51,614 nt of DNA from Actinomycetales bacterium (GTDB lineage: Bacteria; Actinomycetota; Actinomycetes; Actinomycetales; Dermatophilaceae). The translations under genes were made by a program, and so were the position numbers. Where the stretch lies: the NCBI GenBank assembly GCA_016710645.1, contig JADJVI010000025.1:1-51614 (forward strand), written 5' to 3'. Shown here piece by piece: positions 42,495 through 50,414 of this stretch. The stretch's first letter is position 1. The number at the start of each line of letters is the position of its first letter. The notes under the pieces are model-generated. The model was not told the DNA's origin. It saw nothing but the letters and a program-made list of their open reading frames with translations, and ran no database searches.

Positions 42495-42501
42495 CAGAAG
42501 C

Positions 42502-44271
42502 TCAGATGCGGGTGTCGACCATCCCGCAGAAGGCGTCGACCGGGCTGACCCCGTGGAAGGCATCCGCGCCGACCCCGAGCTTGTCCAGCGTCGCGGACAG
42601 CGTCCGGTCGTCGCTGTCATAGGTGTTGACGAAACACTTGACCGCCGGCGCGTCCGCGAGGTGGAAGGGCGCCGCCACCGACATGAAGATCGTCGGGATC
42701 TCGTGGACGTACCACGGCAGGTCGGGCGTGCCCTTCGACGCCGGCCACATGACCCGTTCGACGGGCTGCATCCCGCCGACCACCTTGGCGACGTTGATGA
42801 CGAGGTCGTACTTCGCGACGAAGTCCGCGATCGGGGCCTTACCGGCATACATGCCCATGAGTCCGGCGTGGCGCTCCTCGGGCGGCAGCTTCATGAGCCG
42901 ATCCATGGCCGATTCGAAGACCTCGACCTCGTGCCCGCGCTCGCGCAGCATTGAGGCGACGGTCTCCCACGGTGGGTTGCCCCCACCGCCGAAGAGGGCA
43001 GCGGCGGCGTTCTCCGGTCCCTTGACCGGGACGACGAGGATCCGCTGATAGCGGGCCGGCGTCACGGGGAGAATCGTCGGGTCGACGTTCTTGACCAGGG
43101 TGACCGCACGGTGGGTGATTTCGTCGAAAACCGCTCGGTTGGAAGGCAATCCGATCTGCGCGAGGGCCTCGGCTGCGGGTGGCACGATGTCGGTCTTGGC
43201 CTTGCGGTGCAGACCGAGCGCGGCCTTGGTGCCGAGGATCCGACGCAGCGCATCGTGCAACCGCTCGGAGGTGATCGTCCCGTCGCGGTAGCCGGCCATC
43301 ATGTAGCCGAAGTCCTCGTCGGGGTCGTTGAAGAAGAGGAAGAGGTCGCAACCGGCGGCGATCGCGGTCGGCACGACGCGGGAGCGCTTCATCGCCGAGG
43401 TCATCCCGACCATGTGCGAGGCATCGGTGACGACCAGGCCGTTGAAGCCGAGCTGACCCTTGAGCAGGTCGGTGACGAGTTCCTTGCACAGCGAGCCCGG
43501 CAGCAGCCCGGAGTCGGGGGTGTCGGGGGAGAAATGCCGCTGGTAGGCCGGTTGCATGATGTGCCCGACCATGACCGACTGCACGCCGGCGTCGATCATG
43601 CCGGCATACACGCGCCCGAAGGTCTGGTCCCACTCCTGCGTGCTCAGCGAGTTGACCGCCGAGGAGAGGTGGTGGTCCCGTTCGTCGATGCCGTCGCCGG
43701 GGAAGTGCTTCATCGCGCACGCGACGCCGGACTCGGCCATGCCGCGCAGGTAGGCCTTGCCGCACTCAAGGACGAGCTCTGGGTCGGCGCCGAAAGACCG
43801 GTTGGAGATGATCGGGTTGCGCCAGTTGCGCAGCAGGTCGACGATCGGCGCGAACGCCCAATTGCAGCCAATGGCAGCCGATTCCACGCCACTGACCCGC
43901 CCGAGCTCATAGGCCCAGCGCGGATCGTGCGTCGCGCCCACCTTGATGTGGAAGCCCACGGTGGTGCCGTCGGTGCAGGCGCCGTTGCCGCCGGCTTCGG
44001 CGTTGCTCGCGATGAGCAGCGGGACCTTTGAGTTCTCTTGGAGGATGCGGTTCTGCTCATGCACGTCGGCGGCCGGGCCGGGGTTATAGCGCACGGCCCC
44101 AAAGTGATAGCGCGACAGCGCGTCGACGAGATATGCCTCGTCGCGGCTCGCGCCCATGTTGACGAAGAGCTGACCGATCTTCTCCTCGTCGGACATCCCG
44201 GCGATCGTGTCCTCCACCCAGGCAATGGCCTCGGTGTCGAGGAAATAGGGCTTGGCGGTGAGGTCGACCAT
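42502..44271 (-). CDS. Glycoside hydrolase family 3 protein (NagZ-like)
   Basis: Family 3 glycosidase of 589 residues. KHFPGDG (188-194) followed by Asp199-His200 resembles the NagZ catalytic His/Asp motif, and Asp283 in GLVVTDASHMVG is the nucleophile position. This favours beta-N-acetylhexosaminidase over beta-glucosidase. A C-terminal domain (about 390-589) follows the barrel, as in two-domain members. No signal peptide is present, so it is probably cytoplasmic, acting on imported muropeptides or chito-oligosaccharides (inference). Start ATG at 44271 has CAGGAG upstream. The 140 nt before it (44272-44411) hold one octamer copy and no gene. Confidence 0.87.
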   Translation of the reverse strand: MVDLTAKPYFLDTEAIAWVEDTIAGMSDEEKIGQLFVNMGASRDEAYLVDALSRYHFGAVRYNPGPAADVHEQNRILQENSKVPLLIASNAEAGGNGACTDGTTVGFHIKVGATHDPRWAYELGRVSGVESAAIGCNWAFAPIVDLLRNWRNPIISNRSFGADPELVLECGKAYLRGMAESGVACAMKHFPGDGIDERDHHLSSAVNSLSTQEWDQTFGRVYAGMIDAGVQSVMVGHIMQPAYQRHFSPDTPDSGLLPGSLCKELVTDLLKGQLGFNGLVVTDASHMVGMTSAMKRSRVVPTAIAAGCDLFLFFNDPDEDFGYMMAGYRDGTITSERLHDALRRILGTKAALGLHRKAKTDIVPPAAEALAQIGLPSNRAVFDEITHRAVTLVKNVDPTILPVTPARYQRILVVPVKGPENAAAALFGGGGNPPWETVASMLRERGHEVEVFESAMDRLMKLPPEERHAGLMGMYAGKAPIADFVAKYDLVINVAKVVGGMQPVERVMWPASKGTPDLPWYVHEIPTIFMSVAAPFHLADAPAVKCFVNTYDSDDRTLSATLDKLGVGADAFHGVSPVDAFCGMVDTRI

Positions 44272-44411
44272 GACTGCGCTCCTGGGTGTCGATGCGGCCC
44301 GACGGCCGCTGCTGCTCACCTCCAGACAACCCGGGTATGCCGTGCCGCAGCAACGAGTTGCCGCCAGTTGCCGGGGCGTTGGGGCGCGGTGGCGGGCGTG
44401 TCGCGCAGGCG

Positions 44412-45038
44412 TCAGCCGCGGTCGATGCCCAGCGTGGCGATGAGGTCCTCGTGCAGTTGCATCCACACGGTGTGGCATGAGTCGCGACCCACGCCGTCGA
44501 CCCACTCCCGCTCCCCACGATCCACCCGCCCGAGCGCGAACCGGTAGCGCACGGCATACCCCTCGAAGCGCGGCAGCGCGTCCGCCAGCGGCTGCATCAG
44601 CTCGCCGAGCCGCGCGCCGACGTGTCCGAGGGTGCGCAGCACCCGCTCGTCCCAGCGCCAGTCGGTGTGGTCGTTGGCGGCCAGGCGGTCGCCCGGCTGG
44701 GGGCGCAGCTGCCAGTCGGTCATCGCCGTGAGGAACCGCGCGTTGAGCGGCAGGAAGCGCACGTGGGTCTGTTCGGCCAGAGCCCGTATGCCGTGCGCGT
44801 CGAGTTCCGCAGCGAGGGTGGCCTCGTCGTGGGCGCGACCGGCGTCCGTGATGGCCCACCCGGTGGTGTCGGCGAAGCTGTGCCGGCTGATCCAGCCGCG
44901 GGCCTGGGCGTCCAGGAGCAGCTCGGCGACGAGATCGGGCGCGAGCATGAGCCGCATCGCGAGGGCCTCGGTGTCGACGAACCCCGCCACTCGCACCCCG
45001 TGCAGCACCAGAAGCTCCGGCGGCGAGGGGTGACCCAT
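44412..45038 (-). CDS. Hypothetical protein with winged-helix-like N-terminus
   Basis: Soluble 208-residue protein. Residues about 8-75 (VLHGVRVAGFVDTEALAMRL, then LDAQARGWISRHSFADTTGW and AITDAGRAHDE) look like a winged helix of the MarR/PadR shape with an Asp/Arg-rich wing. The remainder is helical with many Arg, Trp and His residues and no family I recognise. TAGGGT (45050-45045) lies six bases before the ATG, so the message is probably leaderless. A DNA-binding role is inference. Confidence 0.65.
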   Translation of the reverse strand: MGHPSPPELLVLHGVRVAGFVDTEALAMRLMLAPDLVAELLLDAQARGWISRHSFADTTGWAITDAGRAHDEATLAAELDAHGIRALAEQTHVRFLPLNARFLTAMTDWQLRPQPGDRLAANDHTDWRWDERVLRTLGHVGARLGELMQPLADALPRFEGYAVRYRFALGRVDRGEREWVDGVGRDSCHTVWMQLHEDLIATLGIDRG

Positions 45039-45150
45039 GGCGGCACCCTAGCCCGCGGCACCTGCGAAGTGCGCTTGGCGCCGCCACCGCGGGCTTGGAC
45101 CGGGTCGGCGGGCCATCTAGAAAATTGACTGGTGAATGGGGAGTAAGGGC

Positions 45151-45179
45151 TTGTGTTAGAACAGGTGTCTTAGTAGAAT
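45151..45179 (+). promoter_or_regulatory. Leaderless promoter of the HNH gene
   Basis: TTGTGT (45151-45156) and TAGAAT (45174-45179) are separated by exactly 17 nt, and ATG follows six bases later at 45186. No ribosome site is present. This is the best-formed promoter in the window. Confidence 0.65.
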
Positions 45180-45185
45180 CGTCTC

Positions 45186-46811
45186 ATGACGATCGCTCAC
45201 CTCGCCCGCCAGCCCGTCGGCGGTATGCCGTCAGGTCGAGTGGCGGGCGGCGAACCCGAGCGGCGGGATGTCGCAGGGGTTCCGACGTCGTGGGTGCACA
45301 AGACCTTGACCAAGATCCTGGCCCGACTAGCGGCGCCTGAGGCTGGCGTGGTGGTCGCCTCCGCGGACATCCAGGAGCTTGAGCGGGTGGCCCGTCGGGT
45401 TGATGCGGTGCGGCTGGCGTTGGTCGCTGCCGCCGATCGGCAACAGGTGCATCAGCAGTTCGGGCACTCGTCGACTTCGGCGTGGGTCGCCAGCGCGACC
45501 CGCTCTGATGGCGGGGCAGCGCAACGCGATGTCGTGCTCGCGACGGCGCTCGCTGGCGGTTTGGACCGGACGCGGGATGCGTTTGAGGCTGGGCAGATGT
45601 CCTCGCGGAACGCGGGGATCATCGCCAGGACCATGAACAAGCTGCCGGATACGTTGACACCCGCTGAGTTGGAGAAGGTCGAAACGTCTCTGGTGCGACA
45701 GGCCACCCATCTGAACCCGAGCAAGTTGGATCGGGCGGCGAAGGTCGCGCTGGCGGCTGCCGAGAAGACGGCGGCCGAGGTTGCCGACCAGCTCGAGACC
45801 CAGTTGGTGGATGAGGAGCGTCGGGCCTACCGGTTGGCGACGGTGTCCATGCATGACCTGGGTGATGGCACGACGAAGCTGGCGGCGACGTTGCCGACAC
45901 CCGCGGCGCGAGCGCTGCACAAGGTGCTGCAGTCGATGACCGCACCCCGGCGTGACCACCTGCGCAAGGCCGCTGAGAAGGCGCTGGCCGACGGGCAAAC
46001 TCCCGCTGGGTGCCTGGACGACGGGTCCGTGGCTGCTGACTTGTTGAGCGCCACCGGCACGCACGAGCACCCGGCGTTCGGCATGCGTGGAGGTGCGACG
46101 ACCGGCACTGGCGCGCGGGCGACGTCCGGCGCGTTCGAGCCGGGCAGGTCCAGCGCCAGGACTCGCACGGTTGAGGGTCGGAACGCGGATTGGGCCGATA
46201 TCGACTGGGCCCACCGTCGTGGCCGGGCGTTGACCGAGTTGATCGAGCACCTGGACACCGAGAAGCTGACCGGGAAGGTCGCCTCCACCGTCATCATCAC
46301 CATGACCGCCGAACAAGTGATGGGCGCCGCGCAAGCCGCCAAACTCCAGCAGACCATCCACGAGGCGACCGGGACGCTGATCGACATGGCTCCGAGTTCC
46401 GGGGCCGCGACCACCGACACCGGACAGTTGATCTCCGCGAGTGCCGCGAGGCGGATCGCGTGTAATGCCGGGATCTTGCCGGTCGTCTTGGGCGGACCAG
46501 GCCATGTCCTCGACGTCGGGAGACAGGAACGGTTCTTCACCGAGCACCAACGCACCGCCCTGGCGACGATCTACGAGACCTGCGCCGCGCAAGACTGCGA
46601 CAGACCGTATGCGTGGTCGGAGTTGCATCACGAGGATCCGTGGTCGAAGGGCGGACTCACCGACCTCGACCGAGCGATCCCGCTGTGCGGCTACCACCAC
46701 CGGAAGATGCACGACCCGGCATACCAGCACGAGATCACCCGAGACGGCGACGCACACGGGCACGCACAGGAGCGTGGGGCCAAGACCGTCCACTTCCGCC
46801 AGCGCACGTGA
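45186..46811 (+). CDS. HNH endonuclease of the 13E12/DUF222 family
   Basis: The 541-residue protein has a long helical DUF222 region (about residues 50-420) and a C-terminal HNH nuclease motif: SELHHEDPWSKGGLTDLD and then IPLCGYHHRKMHD (about 478-511). These multi-copy genes are typical of actinobacteria, where the M. tuberculosis REP13E12 members act as prophage integration sites (established). The physiological role is unclear. It is intact, has its own leaderless promoter, and no flanking repeats were found. Confidence 0.9.
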   Translation: MTIAHLARQPVGGMPSGRVAGGEPERRDVAGVPTSWVHKTLTKILARLAAPEAGVVVASADIQELERVARRVDAVRLALVAAADRQQVHQQFGHSSTSAWVASATRSDGGAAQRDVVLATALAGGLDRTRDAFEAGQMSSRNAGIIARTMNKLPDTLTPAELEKVETSLVRQATHLNPSKLDRAAKVALAAAEKTAAEVADQLETQLVDEERRAYRLATVSMHDLGDGTTKLAATLPTPAARALHKVLQSMTAPRRDHLRKAAEKALADGQTPAGCLDDGSVAADLLSATGTHEHPAFGMRGGATTGTGARATSGAFEPGRSSARTRTVEGRNADWADIDWAHRRGRALTELIEHLDTEKLTGKVASTVIITMTAEQVMGAAQAAKLQQTIHEATGTLIDMAPSSGAATTDTGQLISASAARRIACNAGILPVVLGGPGHVLDVGRQERFFTEHQRTALATIYETCAAQDCDRPYAWSELHHEDPWSKGGLTDLDRAIPLCGYHHRKMHDPAYQHEITRDGDAHGHAQERGAKTVHFRQRT

Positions 46812-46945
46812 CGGCTCGTGGGATGAACAGTTGCCTCCGGGTGCGCACCCAGACGTCCTCTCGGCACGACACCGGTCGCGTGCGGTCGGTGGCAACAGCA
46901 GGCAATCCCTGGCCCGGATGGGACCCCACCCGCTGGACTGGCACC

Positions 46946-47872
46946 ATGTCCACGCCTCCTGCCGCTCAACCCACTGCCGCCCGACACCCTGCCGCCGCCC
47001 AGGTCCTCATCGACTTCGTCCCCACCAAGGCGTTCTTCGTCGGGATCGACTCCGACGGCTGTGCCTTCGACGCCATGGACATCAAGCACCAGGAGTGCTT
47101 CACCCCGACGACCATCAAGCACTGGCACCTCCAGGCTGCTTCGACCTTGGCCCGCGAGACCGCGATCTTCGTCAACCTCGGCTCGACCACCCGCGGGCAG
47201 AACCGCTGGATCGCCCTCGCCCGCGTCTTCGAACTCCTCGCCCAGCGCCCCGAGGTCGCCGCTCGCGGGGTCACCGTCCCCGCCGGCGACGAACTCAACG
47301 CCTTCATCACCAGCGGCTACCCCTTGTCGGACAAGGGCATCGAGGACTATGCCGCCGCGCACCCCGGACCCGAGATCGAGCGCTGCATCGAGTGGGGCAA
47401 GGCCGTCAATGCCGCCATCGCCGACATGGTGCATGGCTGCCCACCCTTCCCCGGCGTGCGTGAAGCCTTCGAGGCGATGCAGGCCGAGGTCGACTGCATG
47501 ACCGTCTCGGCGACACCCATGGAGGCCCTTGAGCGCGAGTGGCACGAGCACGGCCTGGCCCCCTACATGAAGGTGATCGCCGGCCAGGAGATGGGCACCA
47601 AGGCTCAGCACATCGAATACGCCGCCAAGGGCAAATACGCCGACGACCACATCCTGCTCATCGGCGATGCCCCCGGCGATCGCGACTCGGCAGCCAAGAC
47701 CGGCGTCCTCTACTACCCCATCAACCCCGGCCACGAGGCGGCCTCCTGGGCGCGGTTCACTTCGGAGGCGCTGCCGCGGTTCCTCGCTGGCACGTATGCC
47801 GGTGACTACCAGGCCGCGCTCATCGCCGAGTTCGAGGCCCTGCTGCCGGCCACTCCGCCCTGGCAGCGCTAA
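46946..47872 (+). CDS. HAD-superfamily hydrolase
   Basis: The 308-residue haloacid dehalogenase-fold protein has motif I GIDSDGCAFDAM with nucleophile Asp35 and general acid Asp37, motif II near VSATP, a lysine in motif III, and motif IV LLIGDAPGDRDSA. A cap domain lies between about 60 and 190. It is probably a phosphatase; the substrate cannot be read. I chose ATG at 46946; the frame extends upstream into the HNH gene, but that part is not plausible protein. The 134-nt gap before it contains the palindrome GGGTGCGCACCC. It converges with the next gene, three bases between stops. Confidence 0.85.
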   Translation: MSTPPAAQPTAARHPAAAQVLIDFVPTKAFFVGIDSDGCAFDAMDIKHQECFTPTTIKHWHLQAASTLARETAIFVNLGSTTRGQNRWIALARVFELLAQRPEVAARGVTVPAGDELNAFITSGYPLSDKGIEDYAAAHPGPEIERCIEWGKAVNAAIADMVHGCPPFPGVREAFEAMQAEVDCMTVSATPMEALEREWHEHGLAPYMKVIAGQEMGTKAQHIEYAAKGKYADDHILLIGDAPGDRDSAAKTGVLYYPINPGHEAASWARFTSEALPRFLAGTYAGDYQAALIAEFEALLPATPPWQR

Positions 47873-47875
47873 CGG

Positions 47876-48154
47876 TCAGTCGACAACAGGCGTGGCGTGG
47901 GCTGCGATGCAGGCGAGCGCGGCATCGCGATCCATGCCCTGACCCACGGCGACCCCGAGCAGGAAGGTGCTGACCGGCGCCAGTGGCCGGGCCACGCCAT
48001 GGGCGACGATGCGGCTGAGCTCGTGGATCACGCTCACGTCGACGACGTCGCTCGGCACCCCGAGGTCGGCGCAGACCGCGTCGATCCAGCCGCGCCAGCC
48101 CGCCTCCTCGGCAGCGAGATCGTGATGCTCGCGCGGACTCACGGTCGTAACCAT
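47876..48154 (-). CDS. DUF6457-like small protein linked to molybdenum cofactor genes
   Basis: Soluble, largely helical 92-residue protein. WRGWIDAVCADLGVPSDVVD and VSIHELSRIVAHGVARPLAP-type segments (as VSVIHELSRIVAHG here) match the small DUF6457 family that commonly adjoins mobA in actinobacteria. Its role is unknown; a helper in guanylylating the molybdenum cofactor is inference from position. The ATG lies 16 bases inside the 3' end of mobA, so it is coupled to it and ends the nar operon. Confidence 0.75.
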   Translation of the reverse strand: MVTTVSPREHHDLAAEEAGWRGWIDAVCADLGVPSDVVDVSVIHELSRIVAHGVARPLAPVSTFLLGVAVGQGMDRDAALACIAAHATPVVD

Positions 48155-48972
48155 CGGTGGGCGTCCTCCCAGGTGTCGATATCCGCCGTCACCGCTGCGG
48201 GGGCGGGGATCCCGCCCAGGTTCAACGACCCCATGAGGGAGCCCATCGAGCGGTTGCTCGGGTCGCCGAGGGCGTCGGCAGCCCGCCACAACGCGGACGT
48301 GCGCACGATCGCGAACAGCCACTGGAGTCGGCCGTCCTCGGTCAAACACCACCCATCGAGCTCGAGCCCGGCCCGCGCCTCGCCGTGACCACCGGACGAA
48401 CCGACGGCGGCCGGATCGGGTGAGTGGCAGGCGTCGACCTCGGCCGCGAGATGGAGACTGCCGTTCTCCGCCCCGCGCTCGGGCGGAGCCTCGCCCTCGG
48501 ATGCTGCTGCGCCCGCGGCGTCGGGCGGCACCTCGGCTCGCGCTGCGTCGGGCATTCGGTCGCCTCGCGGTGAGTCGGGCTGGCGCTCGGCTCGCGCTGC
48601 CGCCGCCACAAGCAGCGGTATGCCGTCGCGCACACCTGGCAGGTCGCACGCCAGCACGACCGTCCAGGGCGAGGTGACCGCAGCGTCTCGCAGCGCGCGA
48701 AGTCCAGCCGCGACGGCTGCTGCCGGACCGGCATACCGGGGCTCTTCCTGGGTCACCAGGACCCCGGGATGCACCGGGCCGTCGCCGACGACCACACGCA
48801 TCCGGGCGTCCCGGACCGCGTCGAGCACTACCTCGACGAGTGGCCGACCGCTAGTGGCGAGGGTCGCCTTCGGGGTGCCACCCAGCCGGGAACTGCGCCC
48901 ACCGGCCAGGACGATGGCCGCGTAGTCGAGTCTCAGCGGAAGTGTTGACGAGGGCAACGAGGAGGGCGACAC
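48139..48972 (-). CDS. mobA: Molybdenum cofactor guanylyltransferase-like protein
   Basis: Nucleotidyltransferase of 277 residues, predicted to join GMP to molybdopterin for nitrate reductase. N-terminal DYAAIVLAGGRSSRLGGTPK (about residues 16-35) is the nucleotide-binding signature, and ACDLPG holds the metal Asp. An unusual hydrophilic insert of about 75 residues (near 115-190), rich in Ala, Glu, Pro and Arg, interrupts the domain; family members are near 190-200 residues. I chose GTG at 48972, two bases after the narI stop (TGACGTG); the frame is open further up inside narI. Confidence 0.85.
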   Translation of the reverse strand: MSPSSLPSSTLPLRLDYAAIVLAGGRSSRLGGTPKATLATSGRPLVEVVLDAVRDARMRVVVGDGPVHPGVLVTQEEPRYAGPAAAVAAGLRALRDAAVTSPWTVVLACDLPGVRDGIPLLVAAAARAERQPDSPRGDRMPDAARAEVPPDAAGAAASEGEAPPERGAENGSLHLAAEVDACHSPDPAAVGSSGGHGEARAGLELDGWCLTEDGRLQWLFAIVRTSALWRAADALGDPSNRSMGSLMGSLNLGGIPAPAAVTADIDTWEDAHRWLRP

Positions 48973-48973
48973 G

Positions 48974-49714
48974 TCAGCGGGCGCTCCGCTCCCAGCCCGG
49001 GTTCGGAGCCCGGGTGCCGACGCCCGCGCCCGGTCGCACATCGCGCGAGCGGTAGACGACATAGGGGCGGGTGAGGTAGCCGATCGGCGCCGAGAAGACG
49101 TGCACCAGGCGGGTGAACGGCCACATCGCGAAGAGCAGGAAGGCGAACAGCGCGTGCAGCTGGAAACCCAGCGGCGCGTCGGCCATCAGCTCGGCCTTGG
49201 GCTGGAAGGTGAAGATGCTGCGGAAGTATGGCGAGACCCCGTCGCGGTAGTTGTACTCGCCACCGAATTGCAGCCACGAGCCGGCGATGGTGTTCCAGAT
49301 GCCGAGCAGGATGACCGCGCCGAGCACGGCATACATCGCCTTGTCGTTGTTCGTCGTCGCGCTGAACACCGGACCGGTCATCCGGCGGCGGTAGATGAGG
49401 ATGAGCAGCCCGGCGACGGCGGCGATGCCGGCCGGGATGCCCGCGACCAAGGCGAGCACGTGGTAGGCATGCCGGCTCAGGCCCAGGGCGTCGGTCCATA
49501 CCTGCGGGATGACCAGGCCGATGATGTGGCCGGCCAGCACGCCGAGCATGCCGAAGTGGAACAGCGGCGACCCGATCCGCAGCAGCCGGTCCTCGTAGAG
49601 CTGGCTGGAGCGGGTCGTCCAGCCGAACTTGTCGTAGCGGTAGCGCCAGTAGTGACCCACGACAAAGGAGGTCAGACAGAGGTAGGGGAAGATGACCCAC
49701 AGGAAGGTCGTCAT
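48974..49714 (-). CDS. narI: Respiratory nitrate reductase gamma subunit
   Basis: Membrane cytochrome b subunit of 246 residues that oxidises menaquinol and passes electrons to NarH. About five helices are present. Haem-ligand histidines fall in FHFGMLGVLAGHIIGL (helix 2) and LHALFAFLLFAMWPFTRLVH (helix 5). GSPLFHFG and SWLQFGGEYNYRDGVSPYFR are typical of NarI. The start overlaps the narJ stop by four bases. Full length. Confidence 0.96.
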   Translation of the reverse strand: MTTFLWVIFPYLCLTSFVVGHYWRYRYDKFGWTTRSSQLYEDRLLRIGSPLFHFGMLGVLAGHIIGLVIPQVWTDALGLSRHAYHVLALVAGIPAGIAAVAGLLILIYRRRMTGPVFSATTNNDKAMYAVLGAVILLGIWNTIAGSWLQFGGEYNYRDGVSPYFRSIFTFQPKAELMADAPLGFQLHALFAFLLFAMWPFTRLVHVFSAPIGYLTRPYVVYRSRDVRPGAGVGTRAPNPGWERSAR

Positions 49715-50412
49715 CGGTCGGCTCCAACCGCGAGGTAGTCGGGCAGCGGGTTGAGGTGTTCGCTGAGGCGCGGGTCGTCGCCGTACGGCGCTAGACCGAC
49801 GTCTTCGGCGGGAGGCCCAGCTTCGATGAGCCGGGCGATCTGCTCGGCGTCGTCACCCGCGAGCTCGGGCAGCGTGCGGCTCACCAGAGCGATCGCGTCA
49901 GCCCACGGAGAAGCCTTCTCCTGCAAGGAGATTCGCAGCACTTCGAGGCTCGCGCGATAGTCGTTGAGGATCCGCCAGGCGCCGTCGACGTCGTACTCCG
50001 CGCCGAAATCCAGCACCACGCAGAGGTGGTCGGGCAGCTCGTCGGAGGTGAACTCGGCACCGGCGCGGCGGTAGGCCTGCTTGAGCTGCACCAACGCCAC
50101 CCCACGTTTGCGGGTGTCGCCGGCCGTGAAGTAGGTGAGGTAGAGACAGCCGCGCCGGGTGTGGTCGAAGGTCTCGACGAAGGCGCGCTGCAGCCGCTCC
50201 AGCGGGGTGGCAGACAGGTGGTCGGCGAGACGGCATACGGGATCTGCGAGGTATGCCGGCAGGTCACCTGCCGCGCGCCGCACCAGCGGGAGCCGCTCCA
50301 GCAGCGCCGGGCTGGGGTAGTCCAGCAGCAGCGCAGCCAGGGCCCACGCGGTGCGGAGCTGCTGATCCGGCAGCCGCTGGCTGGTCGCCAGGCGAAGTCG
50401 CTTGCGCCACAT
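49711..50412 (-). CDS. narJ: Nitrate reductase assembly chaperone
   Basis: The 233-residue system-specific chaperone of the TorD/NarJ family needed for cofactor insertion into NarG before membrane attachment. LLLDYPSPALLERLPLVRRA and FVETFDHTRRGCLYLTYFTA (about residue 75-95) are NarJ signatures. It sits between narH (two bases) and narI (overlap). An octamer inverted pair (50231-50258) lies within it. It is complete. Confidence 0.94.
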   Translation of the reverse strand: MWRKRLRLATSQRLPDQQLRTAWALAALLLDYPSPALLERLPLVRRAAGDLPAYLADPVCRLADHLSATPLERLQRAFVETFDHTRRGCLYLTYFTAGDTRKRGVALVQLKQAYRRAGAEFTSDELPDHLCVVLDFGAEYDVDGAWRILNDYRASLEVLRISLQEKASPWADAIALVSRTLPELAGDDAEQIARLIEAGPPAEDVGLAPYGDDPRLSEHLNPLPDYLAVGADR

Positions 50413-50414
50413 GG

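Noticed and set aside
45186..46811. 13E12 gene as part of a prophage or insertion element
   Set aside because: No integrase, direct repeats or terminal inverted repeats flank it; it stands alone with its own promoter.
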